NCBI GenBank assembly: GCA_903915485.1
Contig: CAIWTC010000227.1
Location: forward strand, 1 to 25,870
DNA from: an uncultured Ignavibacteriales bacterium
GTDB taxonomy: Bacteria > Bacteroidota > Ignavibacteria > Ignavibacteriales > Ignavibacteriaceae
Direction: 5' to 3'
Length of the DNA: 25,870 nucleotides
Shown: positions 15,978 through 23,156 of the stretch, piece by piece
Layout of the letters: each line of letters begins with the position of its first letter
Numbering within the stretch: the first letter of the stretch is position 1
Notes under the pieces: model-generated
Database searches by the model: none
Seen by the model: only the letters and a program-made list of their open reading frames with translations
What the model was told of the DNA's origin: nothing
Made by a program: the position numbers and the translations under genes

Positions 15978-16637
15978 CTAAGGGGGCGTCAGATTGTTAG
16001 TAATCGCATAGTTTACTAACTCAGCTGTGTTTTTCATTTTTAGTTTATGCAGAATATTCTTACGGTGCTTGCTTACCGTGAAATAACTTATAAATAATTT
16101 GTCCGCTATTTCCTGACTAGTCATTCCTTTTGCAATCAACTTTATAATTTCTATTTCGCGAAATGTCAGGAATACCCTCTCGCCTTTTTCATTCTTGATA
16201 TTGTCAGTTGATTCCTTTCTTAAGTCAGAAAGCAGTGCTTTGGATGCAATTTCATTTACATACTGCTTGCCTTCTGCAATTGTATTAATTGCATCAAAGA
16301 AGTCACTCATATTTGCCATCTTGTTAAGATATCCATCAGCCCCCGCGCTGAATGAATCAAGAATGTATCTTTCCGCTTCATACATCGAAAGAACCAAAAC
16401 TCTTACAGGAAGTTTTTTCTGCCTGATACTCTTCAAAACTTCTAAGCCATTTAACTGCGGCATATTTATGTCAAGTATCAAAACATCAGGATTCAACTCT
16501 TCTACCAACTTCAAGGCAGTTGCGCCGTTATCCGCCTCTCCTATTATTTCGTAGTTTGACTCGGTGGTCAACAAAGTTTTCAAACCATCCCTAAGGATAG
16601 TGTGGTCGTCCGCCAAAAGTATTTTAATTTTTTTCAT
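15978..16637 (-). CDS. NarL/FixJ-family DNA-binding response regulator
   Basis: 219 residues. N-terminal receiver: D10-D11 pocket, phosphoacceptor Asp56 in VLILDINMPQLNG, Ser in VLSMYEAE, and NKMANMSD, where Lys of the K-M pair takes the conserved position. C-terminal LuxR-type helix-turn-helix at about 155-215: LTFREIEIIKLIAKGMTSQE, then a recognition helix with FTVSKHRKNIL. It binds DNA as a phosphorylation-induced dimer. The ATG lies inside the end of the upstream kinase gene (14-bp overlap), marking a translationally coupled cognate pair; NarL-type regulators usually pair with HisKA_3 kinases, as here. Targets are unknown. Confidence 0.95.
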   Translation of the reverse strand: MKKIKILLADDHTILRDGLKTLLTTESNYEIIGEADNGATALKLVEELNPDVLILDINMPQLNGLEVLKSIRQKKLPVRVLVLSMYEAERYILDSFSAGADGYLNKMANMSDFFDAINTIAEGKQYVNEIASKALLSDLRKESTDNIKNEKGERVFLTFREIEIIKLIAKGMTSQEIADKLFISYFTVSKHRKNILHKLKMKNTAELVNYAITNNLTPP

Positions 16638-18498
16638 AAACCTTGGTTAATGGGAATTCAACAGTTATTGTTGTGCCCTTGCCGGGAGATGAATCAATTG
16701 TAAAATTTCCTCCGAAAATCTCGGCACGACCTTTCATGTTTAATAACCCAAATGACCTGTTTACCCGATGCGCTTCTGGAACAGGTATAAATCCTATACC
16801 ATTATCGATAATTTGCAGAATTAAGTTTAGTTCATTTTCATAAATGCTTATAATCGCCAAGCCTGCCTTTGAATGCTTTAGTATATTATTCATTGCTTCT
16901 TGAATAATACGATAAATATGTAAATGAAAGTTCTTGCTGACTTTTTTTCCTGAAATCTCAGGTTCAAACTTAACTTTAATATTATTTTCTCTTGAAAACT
17001 GCGAAAGCATTAACCCGATTGAGTCCGATAAATTCTCAGTATCCACTACCACAGGATGAATTGAATAGATAATATCCTTTAAACCAAAACCCGCTGCTAA
17101 TATGTTGCTTTTGACTTTGCTCAACAGTTCGTCATTTGACTTATTAACTTTTTCATAGACTTCTAAATTGAACTTGGCAGCAGAAAGTATCTGCCCGATT
17201 CCATCATGCAGGTCACGGGATATTCTCTGCCTCTCGTCCTCAATACTTTGAAATATCATTGAGGAAACTGCTTTCTTCTCAATCAATTCATTTCCAAACT
17301 CCTTAGCCTTATAGTGCTCAGTAAGGTCTTCAACTATATTTACAATTTGAGAGATGGAACCGTCACTGCTGCTTAGAGAGTAATACCGGAGCAATAAGAC
17401 GCTGGCATGTTCCTCCGGCGTTTCGCCATCTAACCTCTCAAAAAATAACGCTGGTGTGGAATAAGAACCACCAAATCGCAGAAGGTCAGAAATATAATTC
17501 TTCAGTCCATAAACCATCAAGTATTCATCAGCGAGTATATCAATCGGCTCTTCAGGATTTTTTGCAGTAAGGGGAGATAATTTAATTTTAGCAACAACAT
17601 TCTGATAAGTTAACTTACCAGAAGAATCAAATGTCCGGATTGCCAGGGGCGATTCATCTATCAAAGTTTTAATTTCTATTCCACGCTCTTCAAAACGCAG
17701 TTCCAATTGCTCTTTTGCTTTGCGAAGGTCTTCTTCTATTTTTTTTCTGTCGGTTATATCCCTGACTATCAGTGTGTAATATCTTTGGTCGTCAACATTC
17801 CATTGTGCAAATGATATTTCCGCAGGGAAAGTAGTACCGTCTTTTTTTCTGGCATCTATTTCGATATATTCGCTCTTTAATGACTTACTGGTATTCAAAA
17901 ACCTTTTGGAGCCTGTTTCAAAATGATTAACAAATGTATCGGGTAATATCTTTTTCAAATGCTCTCCGATTAACTCATCTTCCTCATGCTGAAACTGGTC
18001 AACTGCTTTTGGATTTAGCGATATGATATAACCATCTTCGTTGAGTGTCAGCACTGTATCTGTAGCAGTAAGTATAAGCGTGCGGTACTTTAATTCACTA
18101 AGATATAGTTCCCGCTCCATCTTGTTTTTATATAAAGCGATTTCCATAAGATTAAACAAATCCTTGAAATCGATTGGCTTGGTGATGTAGCCGTAAGGTT
18201 CTGAAATTTTTGCCCTTTGTATTGTGGTGTCATCAATACTGGCAGTGAGAAATATTACCGGGATGTTGTAAAGCGACTTGACTTGTTTTGCTGCACGGAT
18301 TCCATCCATTCCCCCTCTTAAATTAATATCCATCAGAATGATATCGGGTCTGTCTTTTTTTATTGTGAGGAAAAGCGAATCACCGTTATTTGTTATACCT
18401 ATTACTTCATAGCCTTCGAGCAGTAATCTTGCTTTTAAATTTGCAGCAACAATTACCTCATCTTCAACAATGAAAACTTTTCCTTTTGACTCAGTCAT
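16624..18498 (-). CDS. Sensor kinase REC-PAS-PAS-HisKA_3-HATPase_c (NarX/DegS-type core)
   Basis: 624 residues, soluble. Receiver at 5-125 (Asp57 in IILMDINLRGG, Lys107 in YITKPI); PAS at about 134-256 ending in a PAC-like RDITDRKKIEEDL; a second, looser PAS-like region at about 275-395; HisKA_3 dimerisation domain with His431 in RQRISRDLHDGIGQ; HATPase_c with N-box QEAMNNILKHS, G1 DNGIGF, and GLLNMKGRAEIFGG. The kinase core pairs with the adjoining NarL-type regulator. The N-terminal receiver is closely similar in sequence to that of the kinase at 1756 (P-F/Y-G-Y-I-x-K-P and DGI...A motifs), suggesting a shared upstream phosphodonor. The start codon has only AAAG in front. The gene is 30 bp after a lone receiver gene. 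Confidence 0.92.
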   Translation of the reverse strand: MTESKGKVFIVEDEVIVAANLKARLLLEGYEVIGITNNGDSLFLTIKKDRPDIILMDINLRGGMDGIRAAKQVKSLYNIPVIFLTASIDDTTIQRAKISEPYGYITKPIDFKDLFNLMEIALYKNKMERELYLSELKYRTLILTATDTVLTLNEDGYIISLNPKAVDQFQHEEDELIGEHLKKILPDTFVNHFETGSKRFLNTSKSLKSEYIEIDARKKDGTTFPAEISFAQWNVDDQRYYTLIVRDITDRKKIEEDLRKAKEQLELRFEERGIEIKTLIDESPLAIRTFDSSGKLTYQNVVAKIKLSPLTAKNPEEPIDILADEYLMVYGLKNYISDLLRFGGSYSTPALFFERLDGETPEEHASVLLLRYYSLSSSDGSISQIVNIVEDLTEHYKAKEFGNELIEKKAVSSMIFQSIEDERQRISRDLHDGIGQILSAAKFNLEVYEKVNKSNDELLSKVKSNILAAGFGLKDIIYSIHPVVVDTENLSDSIGLMLSQFSRENNIKVKFEPEISGKKVSKNFHLHIYRIIQEAMNNILKHSKAGLAIISIYENELNLILQIIDNGIGFIPVPEAHRVNRSFGLLNMKGRAEIFGGNFTIDSSPGKGTTITVEFPLTKVYEKN

Positions 18499-18528
18499 AT
18501 CTTTGCTGCAAATTTTGATTTTGTGATA

Positions 18529-18960
18529 TTAGTTCTTTTCAAGAATTTCTTTAGTTTTTTCAAGTAGCTCTGCACGAGTATAAGGCTTTGGCAGTTTGTA
18601 TTTGAATACTTCGTTTATCTTCTGCTCCATTTCGTAAGTTAACGAAAAAGCACTGATAGCTATAATAGGAACATTTTCATATCCCGCCTTTGCTCTTATC
18701 AATCCCGCAGTTTCAATTCCATCAGGGCCTTTACCAAGATTAATATCTAAATAAATAATTTTGAATTTTCTGCTTTCTATTAAAGCTAAAGCCTCCTCGC
18801 AATTGCGGGCAATAACGGGTTCGTAATTTAACTTCAAAGCCATTGATGTAAACATCGCATTCACATAATTATCCTCGATAATTAATACTGCTTCTTTTGG
18901 GGAAGTATTTTCCGGTTTTTCCTGAATGTTCAATGTGTGGTTTCTATCTGATAAAAACAA
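18529..18960 (-). CDS. Single-domain response regulator, start uncertain
   Basis: 143 residues as called from a TTG at 18960. The receiver begins near residue 22 (KEAVLIIEDN), with phosphoacceptor Asp72 in IIYLDINLGKGPDG, Ser103 in AISAF and Lys125 in KLPKPY. The receiver is of the type often attached to hybrid kinases, here free-standing. No ATG lies before the receiver, and neither the TTG at 18960 nor the TTG at codon 10 has a good Shine-Dalgarno, so the true N-terminus is open. It is the first gene of the three-gene operon with the HisKA_3 kinase and NarL regulator, and a candidate promoter is just upstream. It could act as a phosphate sink or relay for that kinase. Confidence 0.82.
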   Translation of the reverse strand: MFLSDRNHTLNIQEKPENTSPKEAVLIIEDNYVNAMFTSMALKLNYEPVIARNCEEALALIESRKFKIIYLDINLGKGPDGIETAGLIRAKAGYENVPIIAISAFSLTYEMEQKINEVFKYKLPKPYTRAELLEKTKEILEKN

Positions 18961-18978
18961 AAATTTAATAAACTGTTA

Positions 18979-19009
18979 TAAATATATAATTCTAACTAAC
19001 AACTTCAAA
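18979..19009 (-). promoter_or_regulatory. Candidate Bacteroidota-type promoter for the kinase/NarL operon
   Basis: On the minus strand, TTTG (19006-19009) is followed after 19 bp by TATATTTA (18979-18986), one base off the TAnnTTTG -7 consensus. A start near 18972 would leave a very short leader before the TTG at 18960, which would favour a start further inside the gene. Confidence 0.35.
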
Positions 19010-19029
19010 GAAGTGATTTGTGTGGATTA

Positions 19030-19060
19030 TTGTTTCAAACTCTGCAATTCGCTATCTTTG
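19030..19060 (+). promoter_or_regulatory. Candidate Bacteroidota-type promoter for the HAD gene
   Basis: TTG at 19030-19032 is followed after 20 bp by TATCTTTG at 19053-19060, a full match to the -7 element TAnnTTTG of Bacteroidota housekeeping promoters. The start codon at 19101 is about 40 bp downstream. Together with the minus-strand candidate it makes a divergent control region of 140 bp. Confidence 0.5.
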
Positions 19061-19100
19061 TAATTGATTTTTAACTTAATATAGAACACAAATACAAATT

Positions 19101-19748
19101 ATGATTAAAGCAATACTTTTTGACTTAGACGGGGTTATAGTTGATTCCTTACACTTCCATTATCTAGCCTGGAACGAGATGTTCAAGCGCAGAGGCGGAA
19201 GCATTTCTGAGATGAGCGTTCTTATGACAGAAGGCATGAACTCCTTTGAAATACTCCCCCAAATGATGAAAGAAGCAGGAGTGCATATTCCCGATGCTGA
19301 AATTCCAATCTTTGTTGAAGAAAAAAGAGCTCTTTTCAGAGAAATTGCGCAGTTAACATATTATCCTAATGCATTTGAGACCATTGCAGAACTAAGAACA
19401 CGCGGATATATCACAGCTTTGGTTACCGCATGCGCACGAAAAAACATGGAGAAATCTGTCAACACCGAACGGCAGAAACTTTTTGACTTTATTATCAGCG
19501 GCGATGATATCCCAAGAGCAAAACCAAATCCTGACCCATATTTAACCGCACAGAAAAAACTGGGGCTTGAAGTTTCAGAATGTGTAGTTATCGAGAATGC
19601 TCCTCTAGGTGTTGAATCAGCAAAAAATGCAGGCATGATTTGCATCGGGGTTGAATCAACTTTAGGACGGGAGTATCTTACGAAAGCAGATTTCATCGTA
19701 AATGAGATTCAGGAAATTATAGGATTTTTCCCTGTACTCAGACGGTAA
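19101..19748 (+). CDS. HAD-superfamily phosphatase / beta-phosphoglucomutase-like
   Basis: 215 residues. Motif I is FDLDGVIVDS, with nucleophile Asp8 and acid/base Asp10. An alpha-helical cap of subclass I type follows (about 15-85), then motif II LVTACAR, motif III Lys in RAKPNPDPY, and VIENAPLGVESAKNAG carrying the Mg-binding acid. This pattern is typical of the beta-phosphoglucomutase/phosphoglycolate phosphatase subgroup, which acts on small sugar phosphates; the exact substrate cannot be read from sequence. It stands alone, with its own candidate promoter and a strong terminator. Confidence 0.88.
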   Translation: MIKAILFDLDGVIVDSLHFHYLAWNEMFKRRGGSISEMSVLMTEGMNSFEILPQMMKEAGVHIPDAEIPIFVEEKRALFREIAQLTYYPNAFETIAELRTRGYITALVTACARKNMEKSVNTERQKLFDFIISGDDIPRAKPNPDPYLTAQKKLGLEVSECVVIENAPLGVESAKNAGMICIGVESTLGREYLTKADFIVNEIQEIIGFFPVLRR

Positions 19749-19792
19749 GAATAAATCAGTTAGTCAATGATACTCACACAAATCAGTATTTC

Positions 19793-19833
19793 AGAGCGAT
19801 TCATTTTTCATAAAGTTGAATCGCTCTTTTTTT
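19793..19833 (+). terminator. Rho-independent terminator after the HAD gene
   Basis: A perfect 11-bp stem (19793-19803 AGAGCGATTCA with 19817-19827) and 13-base loop, followed by a run of six more T residues to 19833. It separates the HAD gene from modB. Nothing else clear is seen in 19834-19903; no Bacteroidota-type promoter was found for modB there. Confidence 0.85.
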
Positions 19834-19903
19834 CTTCGTATGAATTATTTCTACAAATGAATCCCGGTTTATATTCTTCAGTTTTAATAGAATCAGCATC
19901 AGA

Positions 19904-20584
19904 ATGAACGAAGGATTTTTCGAACCTTTTCGTCTTTCACTGCAATTGGCATTTTTTACTACGCTGATTTTGTTCATCATCGGCATTCCTTTAGCTTACT
20001 ATCTATCTTACTCAACTAACCGATTCAAGATTTTATTGCAGGTTATCCTCAGCATGCCCTTAGTACTTCCCCCTTCCGTGCTTGGGTTTTATTTGCTGCT
20101 GCTATTCAGTCCAAATTCATTTTTGGGTAAGATAATTACAAGTCTTTTTGATACTCAGCTAGCTTTCAGTTTTGCAGGGATACTAATAGGTTCTATAATT
20201 TTCAACTTCCCTTTCATGGTAAACTCCTTAGAAAGCGGTTTCAGTAATCTTCCATCATCACTTAGAGAGGCGTCTTACACTCTTGGCAAATCAAGTTTTA
20301 CAACTCTAAGAAGAATTCTGTTGCCGAATATTAAACCTGCACTCCTCACGGGAATCTGCTTAACATTCGCACATACCATTGGCGAATTCGGAGTAATCCT
20401 GATGATTGGCGGAAGCATCCCCGGTAAAACAAGAGTGGCATCGTTAGCAGTTTACGATGAAGTTCAAGCACTTAACTTAGACCGTGCGCAGGAATACTCG
20501 CTTTATCTATTTCTATTTAGCTTTATAATTCTAACCGTGATTTACAGTATTAATAAGGATTTCTTTAAGTGGAAAAAATATTAA
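19904..20584 (+). CDS. modB: Molybdate ABC transporter permease ModB
   Basis: 226 residues with about five membrane helices (first at about 12-32, TTLILFIIGIPLAYYLSY). The EAA loop that contacts the ATPase is clear: LREASYTLGKSSFTTLRRILLP at about 124-145. A ModB-like segment, HTIGEFGVILMIGGSIPGKT, lies just after. It forms the membrane channel for molybdate (or tungstate) with ModC. The gene overlaps modC by 16 bp. No modA (binding protein) is found upstream or downstream in the window. The ATG has no good Shine-Dalgarno. Confidence 0.9.
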   Translation: MNEGFFEPFRLSLQLAFFTTLILFIIGIPLAYYLSYSTNRFKILLQVILSMPLVLPPSVLGFYLLLLFSPNSFLGKIITSLFDTQLAFSFAGILIGSIIFNFPFMVNSLESGFSNLPSSLREASYTLGKSSFTTLRRILLPNIKPALLTGICLTFAHTIGEFGVILMIGGSIPGKTRVASLAVYDEVQALNLDRAQEYSLYLFLFSFIILTVIYSINKDFFKWKKY

Positions 20585-21231
20585 TACAAATCAGTCTTAA
20601 AAAAACTATTTATACTTCTGAAGGCAGTTCCGTTTTGGATATCAATCTTGATATCTCCAACAAAAGCCTTATAACCCTTTTCGGCCGTTCTGGTGCGGGC
20701 AAAACAACAATACTGCGGATGATTGCGGGACTTACAAAACCCGAAAGCGGGAAAATTATTTTTGATGATAGTGTTTGGTTTGAGAGCGCAACAAAAACAA
20801 ATATTAAACCACAGTTCAGGGATTTAGGTTTTGTTTTTCAGGACTATGCACTTTTCCCAAATATGACTGTCCGCGAACATTTGAATTATGCACAGAGTAT
20901 CAAGGATGATAACTATATTTCAGAATTGATGGAAACATTTGGGTTGAATTCATTCGAATCCAAAAAGCCTCAGTTTCTTTCAGGAGGACAAAAGCAGAAA
21001 CTATCGCTTGCGCGAGCACTTGCCCGTAAACCGAAGTTGCTGTTACTGGATGAACCACTTTCTGCACTTGATAACGAATCAAGGATAAATCTGCAGGAAG
21101 AAATACTTAAAGCACACAGATTGTTTTCGACTGCTACAATATTGGTCAGTCACGACTTGGACGAAATCTCCAGACTTTCTGATAAGGTTTACAATTTAGA
21201 AAACGGTACTTTAACCGAAGGTAATGTTTAA
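20569..21231 (+). CDS. modC: Molybdate ABC transporter ATPase ModC, short form without TOBE/MOP domain
   Basis: 220 residues: Walker A GRSGAGKTT (39-47), Q-loop Gln91 in FVFQDYALFPNMT, signature LSGGQKQ (137-143), Walker B LLLLDE (157-162), D-loop SALD and switch His195 in VSHDLDE. The protein stops after the ATPase core, whereas many ModC proteins carry a C-terminal TOBE/MOP molybdate-binding domain of about 100 or more residues; the domain that senses molybdate is therefore missing. Start is GTG at 20569 with AAGGA nine bases upstream, inside modB. It powers uptake through ModB. Confidence 0.88.
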   Translation: MEKILIQISLKKTIYTSEGSSVLDINLDISNKSLITLFGRSGAGKTTILRMIAGLTKPESGKIIFDDSVWFESATKTNIKPQFRDLGFVFQDYALFPNMTVREHLNYAQSIKDDNYISELMETFGLNSFESKKPQFLSGGQKQKLSLARALARKPKLLLLDEPLSALDNESRINLQEEILKAHRLFSTATILVSHDLDEISRLSDKVYNLENGTLTEGNV

Positions 21232-21314
21232 CTGTGGGCAAAAGAATTAAGTGCACTGAGCCTGTTATTTCTTTATGCAAAAGTAATTAAATCCATTGAC
21301 ACTCAAATTCATAA

Positions 21315-21345
21315 TTTGATTAACTTCGAAATATTATTATTTTTG
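21315..21345 (+). promoter_or_regulatory. Candidate Bacteroidota-type promoter for the VOC-pdxJ-mscL genes
   Basis: TTTG ending at 21318 is followed after 19 bp by TATTTTTG at 21338-21345, a full match to TAnnTTTG. A start near 21352 would give a leader of about 240 bases that contains the whole folded repeat at 21405-21545. Confidence 0.45.
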
Positions 21346-21404
21346 TTAATGGTAAAACAAAGACAATTTCCCATTCAGGGAATAATAGACTAAACCTTAA
21401 GCAG

Positions 21405-21545
21405 AATTTGGCTAAAGCCCAAGTTCTTGCTCGCTGAGGTGCACCGGTTTGAAAGCCGGAGTTATTAAATTCCTATAATAAATAACCACGGCACTTTAGG
21501 CCGTGGAATTTATAGAACATTAGACAATGGGCTTTAGCCCAAATT
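21405..21545. repeat. MITE/REP-like palindromic element with inverted ends
   Basis: The left end 21405-21422 and right end 21528-21545 are inverted copies (AATTTGG-CTAAAGCCCA against AATTTGGGCTAAAGCCCA, one base gap). Inside are a perfect CCACGGC/GCCGTGG hairpin (21486-21492 with 21500-21506), flanked by an 8-bp complement (21466-21473 with 21505-21512), and a CCGG-stem hairpin (21444-21459). No open frame lies inside, so it would be non-autonomous. This build is like REP or MITE elements mobilised in trans by a transposase such as a RAYT; that link is inference, as only one copy is visible here. Confidence 0.65.
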
Positions 21546-21594
21546 GTGTAACATAACTTATTTAATTGAATTGCAAATTTAATCCGGAGATAAT

Positions 21595-21945
21595 ATGACA
21601 AATCAAATCATTGGACATTTAGAAATACCCTCTTTAGACTTAGAAAAAGCAAAAGACTTTTTTGCAAATGTTTTCGAATGGGACTTTAAGCCTTTCGGAA
21701 AAGGATACTATTTATATAATTCCCGTTCAGGAATGACCATGGGTTTGCGTAGCGCAACCAAAATTCAGTCAGGTGACTCAACAATTTTTCACATATCCGT
21801 GAACAATATTGACGCCTACTTAGATAAAGTAAAAACAAACGGCGGTAAAGTTTACCGTGAAAAAACAGTTATTCCTGTTTACGGATGGTATGCCTTGTTC
21901 AATGACCTTGACGGCAACATCATCGGTCTGTTTGAATCACATTAA
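21595..21945 (+). CDS. VOC-superfamily (glyoxalase/dioxygenase-fold) protein
   Basis: 116 residues, the size of a single VOC subunit with two beta-alpha-beta-beta-beta modules. The pattern HLEIPSLDLEKAKDFFANVFEWDF at the start (His8 as possible metal ligand) and the end FNDLDGNIIGLFES (Glu near the C-terminus as second ligand) are typical of the glyoxalase/bleomycin-resistance fold. Substrate cannot be told; many such proteins are uncharacterised. The ATG has GGAG about five bases upstream. It is 14 bp before pdxJ, so they are probably co-transcribed. Confidence 0.85.
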   Translation: MTNQIIGHLEIPSLDLEKAKDFFANVFEWDFKPFGKGYYLYNSRSGMTMGLRSATKIQSGDSTIFHISVNNIDAYLDKVKTNGGKVYREKTVIPVYGWYALFNDLDGNIIGLFESH

Positions 21946-21959
21946 CAAGTAATATCACT

Positions 21960-22676
21960 ATGCGACTTTGTATTAATATAGACCATGTAGCAACTCTGCG
22001 TAATGCAAGAGGAGAAATGCAGCCTGACCCTGTAACCTTGGCTCTGCTATGCGAGCAGGCAGGTGCCGACGGTATCGTCGTACATCTCCGCGAAGACAGA
22101 CGACACATCAAGGACCGTGATGTTAAACTATTAAGAGAATTGCTAACAACAAAGCTTGATTTAGAAATGGCAGCCACACCGGAAATAATTGCCGCTGCTT
22201 GCAATATCCTCCCTGACCTTGTGACTATCGTCCCAGAAAAACGGATGGAACTTACAACCGAGGGCGGACTTAATGTTTTAGACAACATCGAACACCTTAA
22301 AGATGCAATAAAAGAATTGCACAAGCACCGTATTGAAGTCAGTTTGTTTATTGAACCTGATATCGAACAAATTAATGCTGCATCTGATATTCAGTCGGAC
22401 TTCATCGAAATACATACCGGTATTTTTGCAAATGCAGGTTCGCTTGAAGAGGAATTTGAAGAATTAGAAAAAGTCAGACTTGCAGCTAAGCATGCGAAGA
22501 AACTAGGCATGGGTGTAAATGCAGGTCACGGTCTTAATTATCAAAACATGAAAACTTTCCGCAATGTTCCTGATATTGATGAAGTCAGCATCGGGCACTC
22601 AATCATCGCGCGGGCTTTGTATGTAGGACTCCCTGCAGCAGTCAAAGAGATGTTTGAAGTAATGAAAACAAGTTAA
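21960..22676 (+). CDS. pdxJ: PdxJ, pyridoxine 5'-phosphate synthase
   Basis: 238 residues, the normal length. It condenses 1-deoxyxylulose 5-phosphate with 3-amino-2-oxopropyl phosphate in the DXP-dependent vitamin B6 pathway. Family motifs are intact: NIDHVATLRNARG near the start (phosphate and His/Arg active-site residues), VHLREDRRHI, the Glu in LEMAATPEI, FIEPD, IEIHTG, NAGHGLNYQN and SIGHSIIARAL. Cytoplasmic TIM barrel. It follows the VOC gene closely and precedes mscL by 21 bp. No clear Shine-Dalgarno precedes the ATG. Confidence 0.97.
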   Translation: MRLCINIDHVATLRNARGEMQPDPVTLALLCEQAGADGIVVHLREDRRHIKDRDVKLLRELLTTKLDLEMAATPEIIAAACNILPDLVTIVPEKRMELTTEGGLNVLDNIEHLKDAIKELHKHRIEVSLFIEPDIEQINAASDIQSDFIEIHTGIFANAGSLEEEFEELEKVRLAAKHAKKLGMGVNAGHGLNYQNMKTFRNVPDIDEVSIGHSIIARALYVGLPAAVKEMFEVMKTS

Positions 22677-22697
22677 AGTAATTGAAAGAATAGCTTA

Positions 22698-23090
22698 ATG
22701 AAAATAATTAACGAATTTAAAGCATTTGCAATGCGCGGCAATGTTATTGACTTGGCCGTAGGTATAATCATAGGCGGCGGGTTCGGGAAGATTGTATCTT
22801 CGCTTGTCAATGATATCATCATGCCCCCTATCGGTTATCTTGTCGGAGGAATTGACTTCAAGGAATACAGCATAATGCTCCCCAAAATTCTTGATAAGAA
22901 CGCAGTTCCGATTCATTACGGGTTATTTTTGAATAACCTTCTTGATTTTGCAATTGTAGCTTTCGCTATTTTCCTTTTAATTAAACTACTCAATAAATTT
23001 AAAAAAGAAGATAGCATTAAACCAAAGGAAGAACTTTCAAAGGAAGTTTTACTCTTGCAGGAAATTCGCGATTTGCTGAAAGCAAAATAA
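22698..23090 (+). CDS. mscL: MscL, large-conductance mechanosensitive channel
   Basis: 130 residues, typical for the family. The N-terminus KIINEFKAFAMRGNVIDLAVG leads into TM1 with the glycine-rich gate IIIGGGFGKIVSSLVNDIIMPP. TM2 is at about 72-97 (LLDFAIVAFAIFLLIKLLN), followed by a charged cytoplasmic helix (residues about 98-130, EELSKEVLLLQEIRDLL). It releases solutes on sudden osmotic downshock in the inner membrane. It is the last gene before a strong terminator. Confidence 0.97.
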   Translation: MKIINEFKAFAMRGNVIDLAVGIIIGGGFGKIVSSLVNDIIMPPIGYLVGGIDFKEYSIMLPKILDKNAVPIHYGLFLNNLLDFAIVAFAIFLLIKLLNKFKKEDSIKPKEELSKEVLLLQEIRDLLKAK

Positions 23091-23108
23091 CTGTATCAAT
23101 TTAAAATG

Positions 23109-23149
23109 AAAATGGCGGCAATTGTTAATTCAACTGCCGCCATTTTTTT
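23109..23149. terminator. Strong bidirectional terminator between mscL and the microcompartment genes
   Basis: A perfect 12-bp stem: 23109-23120 (AAAATGGCGGCA) with 23135-23146, and a 14-base loop. On the plus strand it continues in Ts to 23149; on the minus strand it is followed by TTTTCATTTT. It lies between the converging ends of mscL (23090) and the pduT-like gene (23157) and can end both transcripts. Confidence 0.9.
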
Positions 23150-23156
23150 ATAATTA

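Larger units (their letters stand above)
21232..21594. other. 363-bp intergenic region: candidate promoter plus folded repeat element
   Basis: The region has no convincing reading frame. 21232-21310 shows nothing recognisable, and no T-tailed terminator follows modC. 21315-21345 holds a promoter candidate. A small TTCCC/GGGAA hairpin lies near 21369-21383. 21405-21545 is a repeat-like element with inverted ends, and 21546-21594 leads to the VOC gene and holds its Shine-Dalgarno (CCGGAGATAATATG). Confidence 0.6.

Noticed and set aside
19801..19986. Minus-strand 61-codon frame over the HAD terminator and modB start
   Set aside because: It covers a terminator and the modB N-terminus, has no recognisable pattern and no ribosome binding site.
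21232..21404. Search for a terminator or small RNA after modC
   Set aside because: Only a 5-bp TTCCC/GGGAA hairpin is present, without a T-run; nothing supports an RNA gene.
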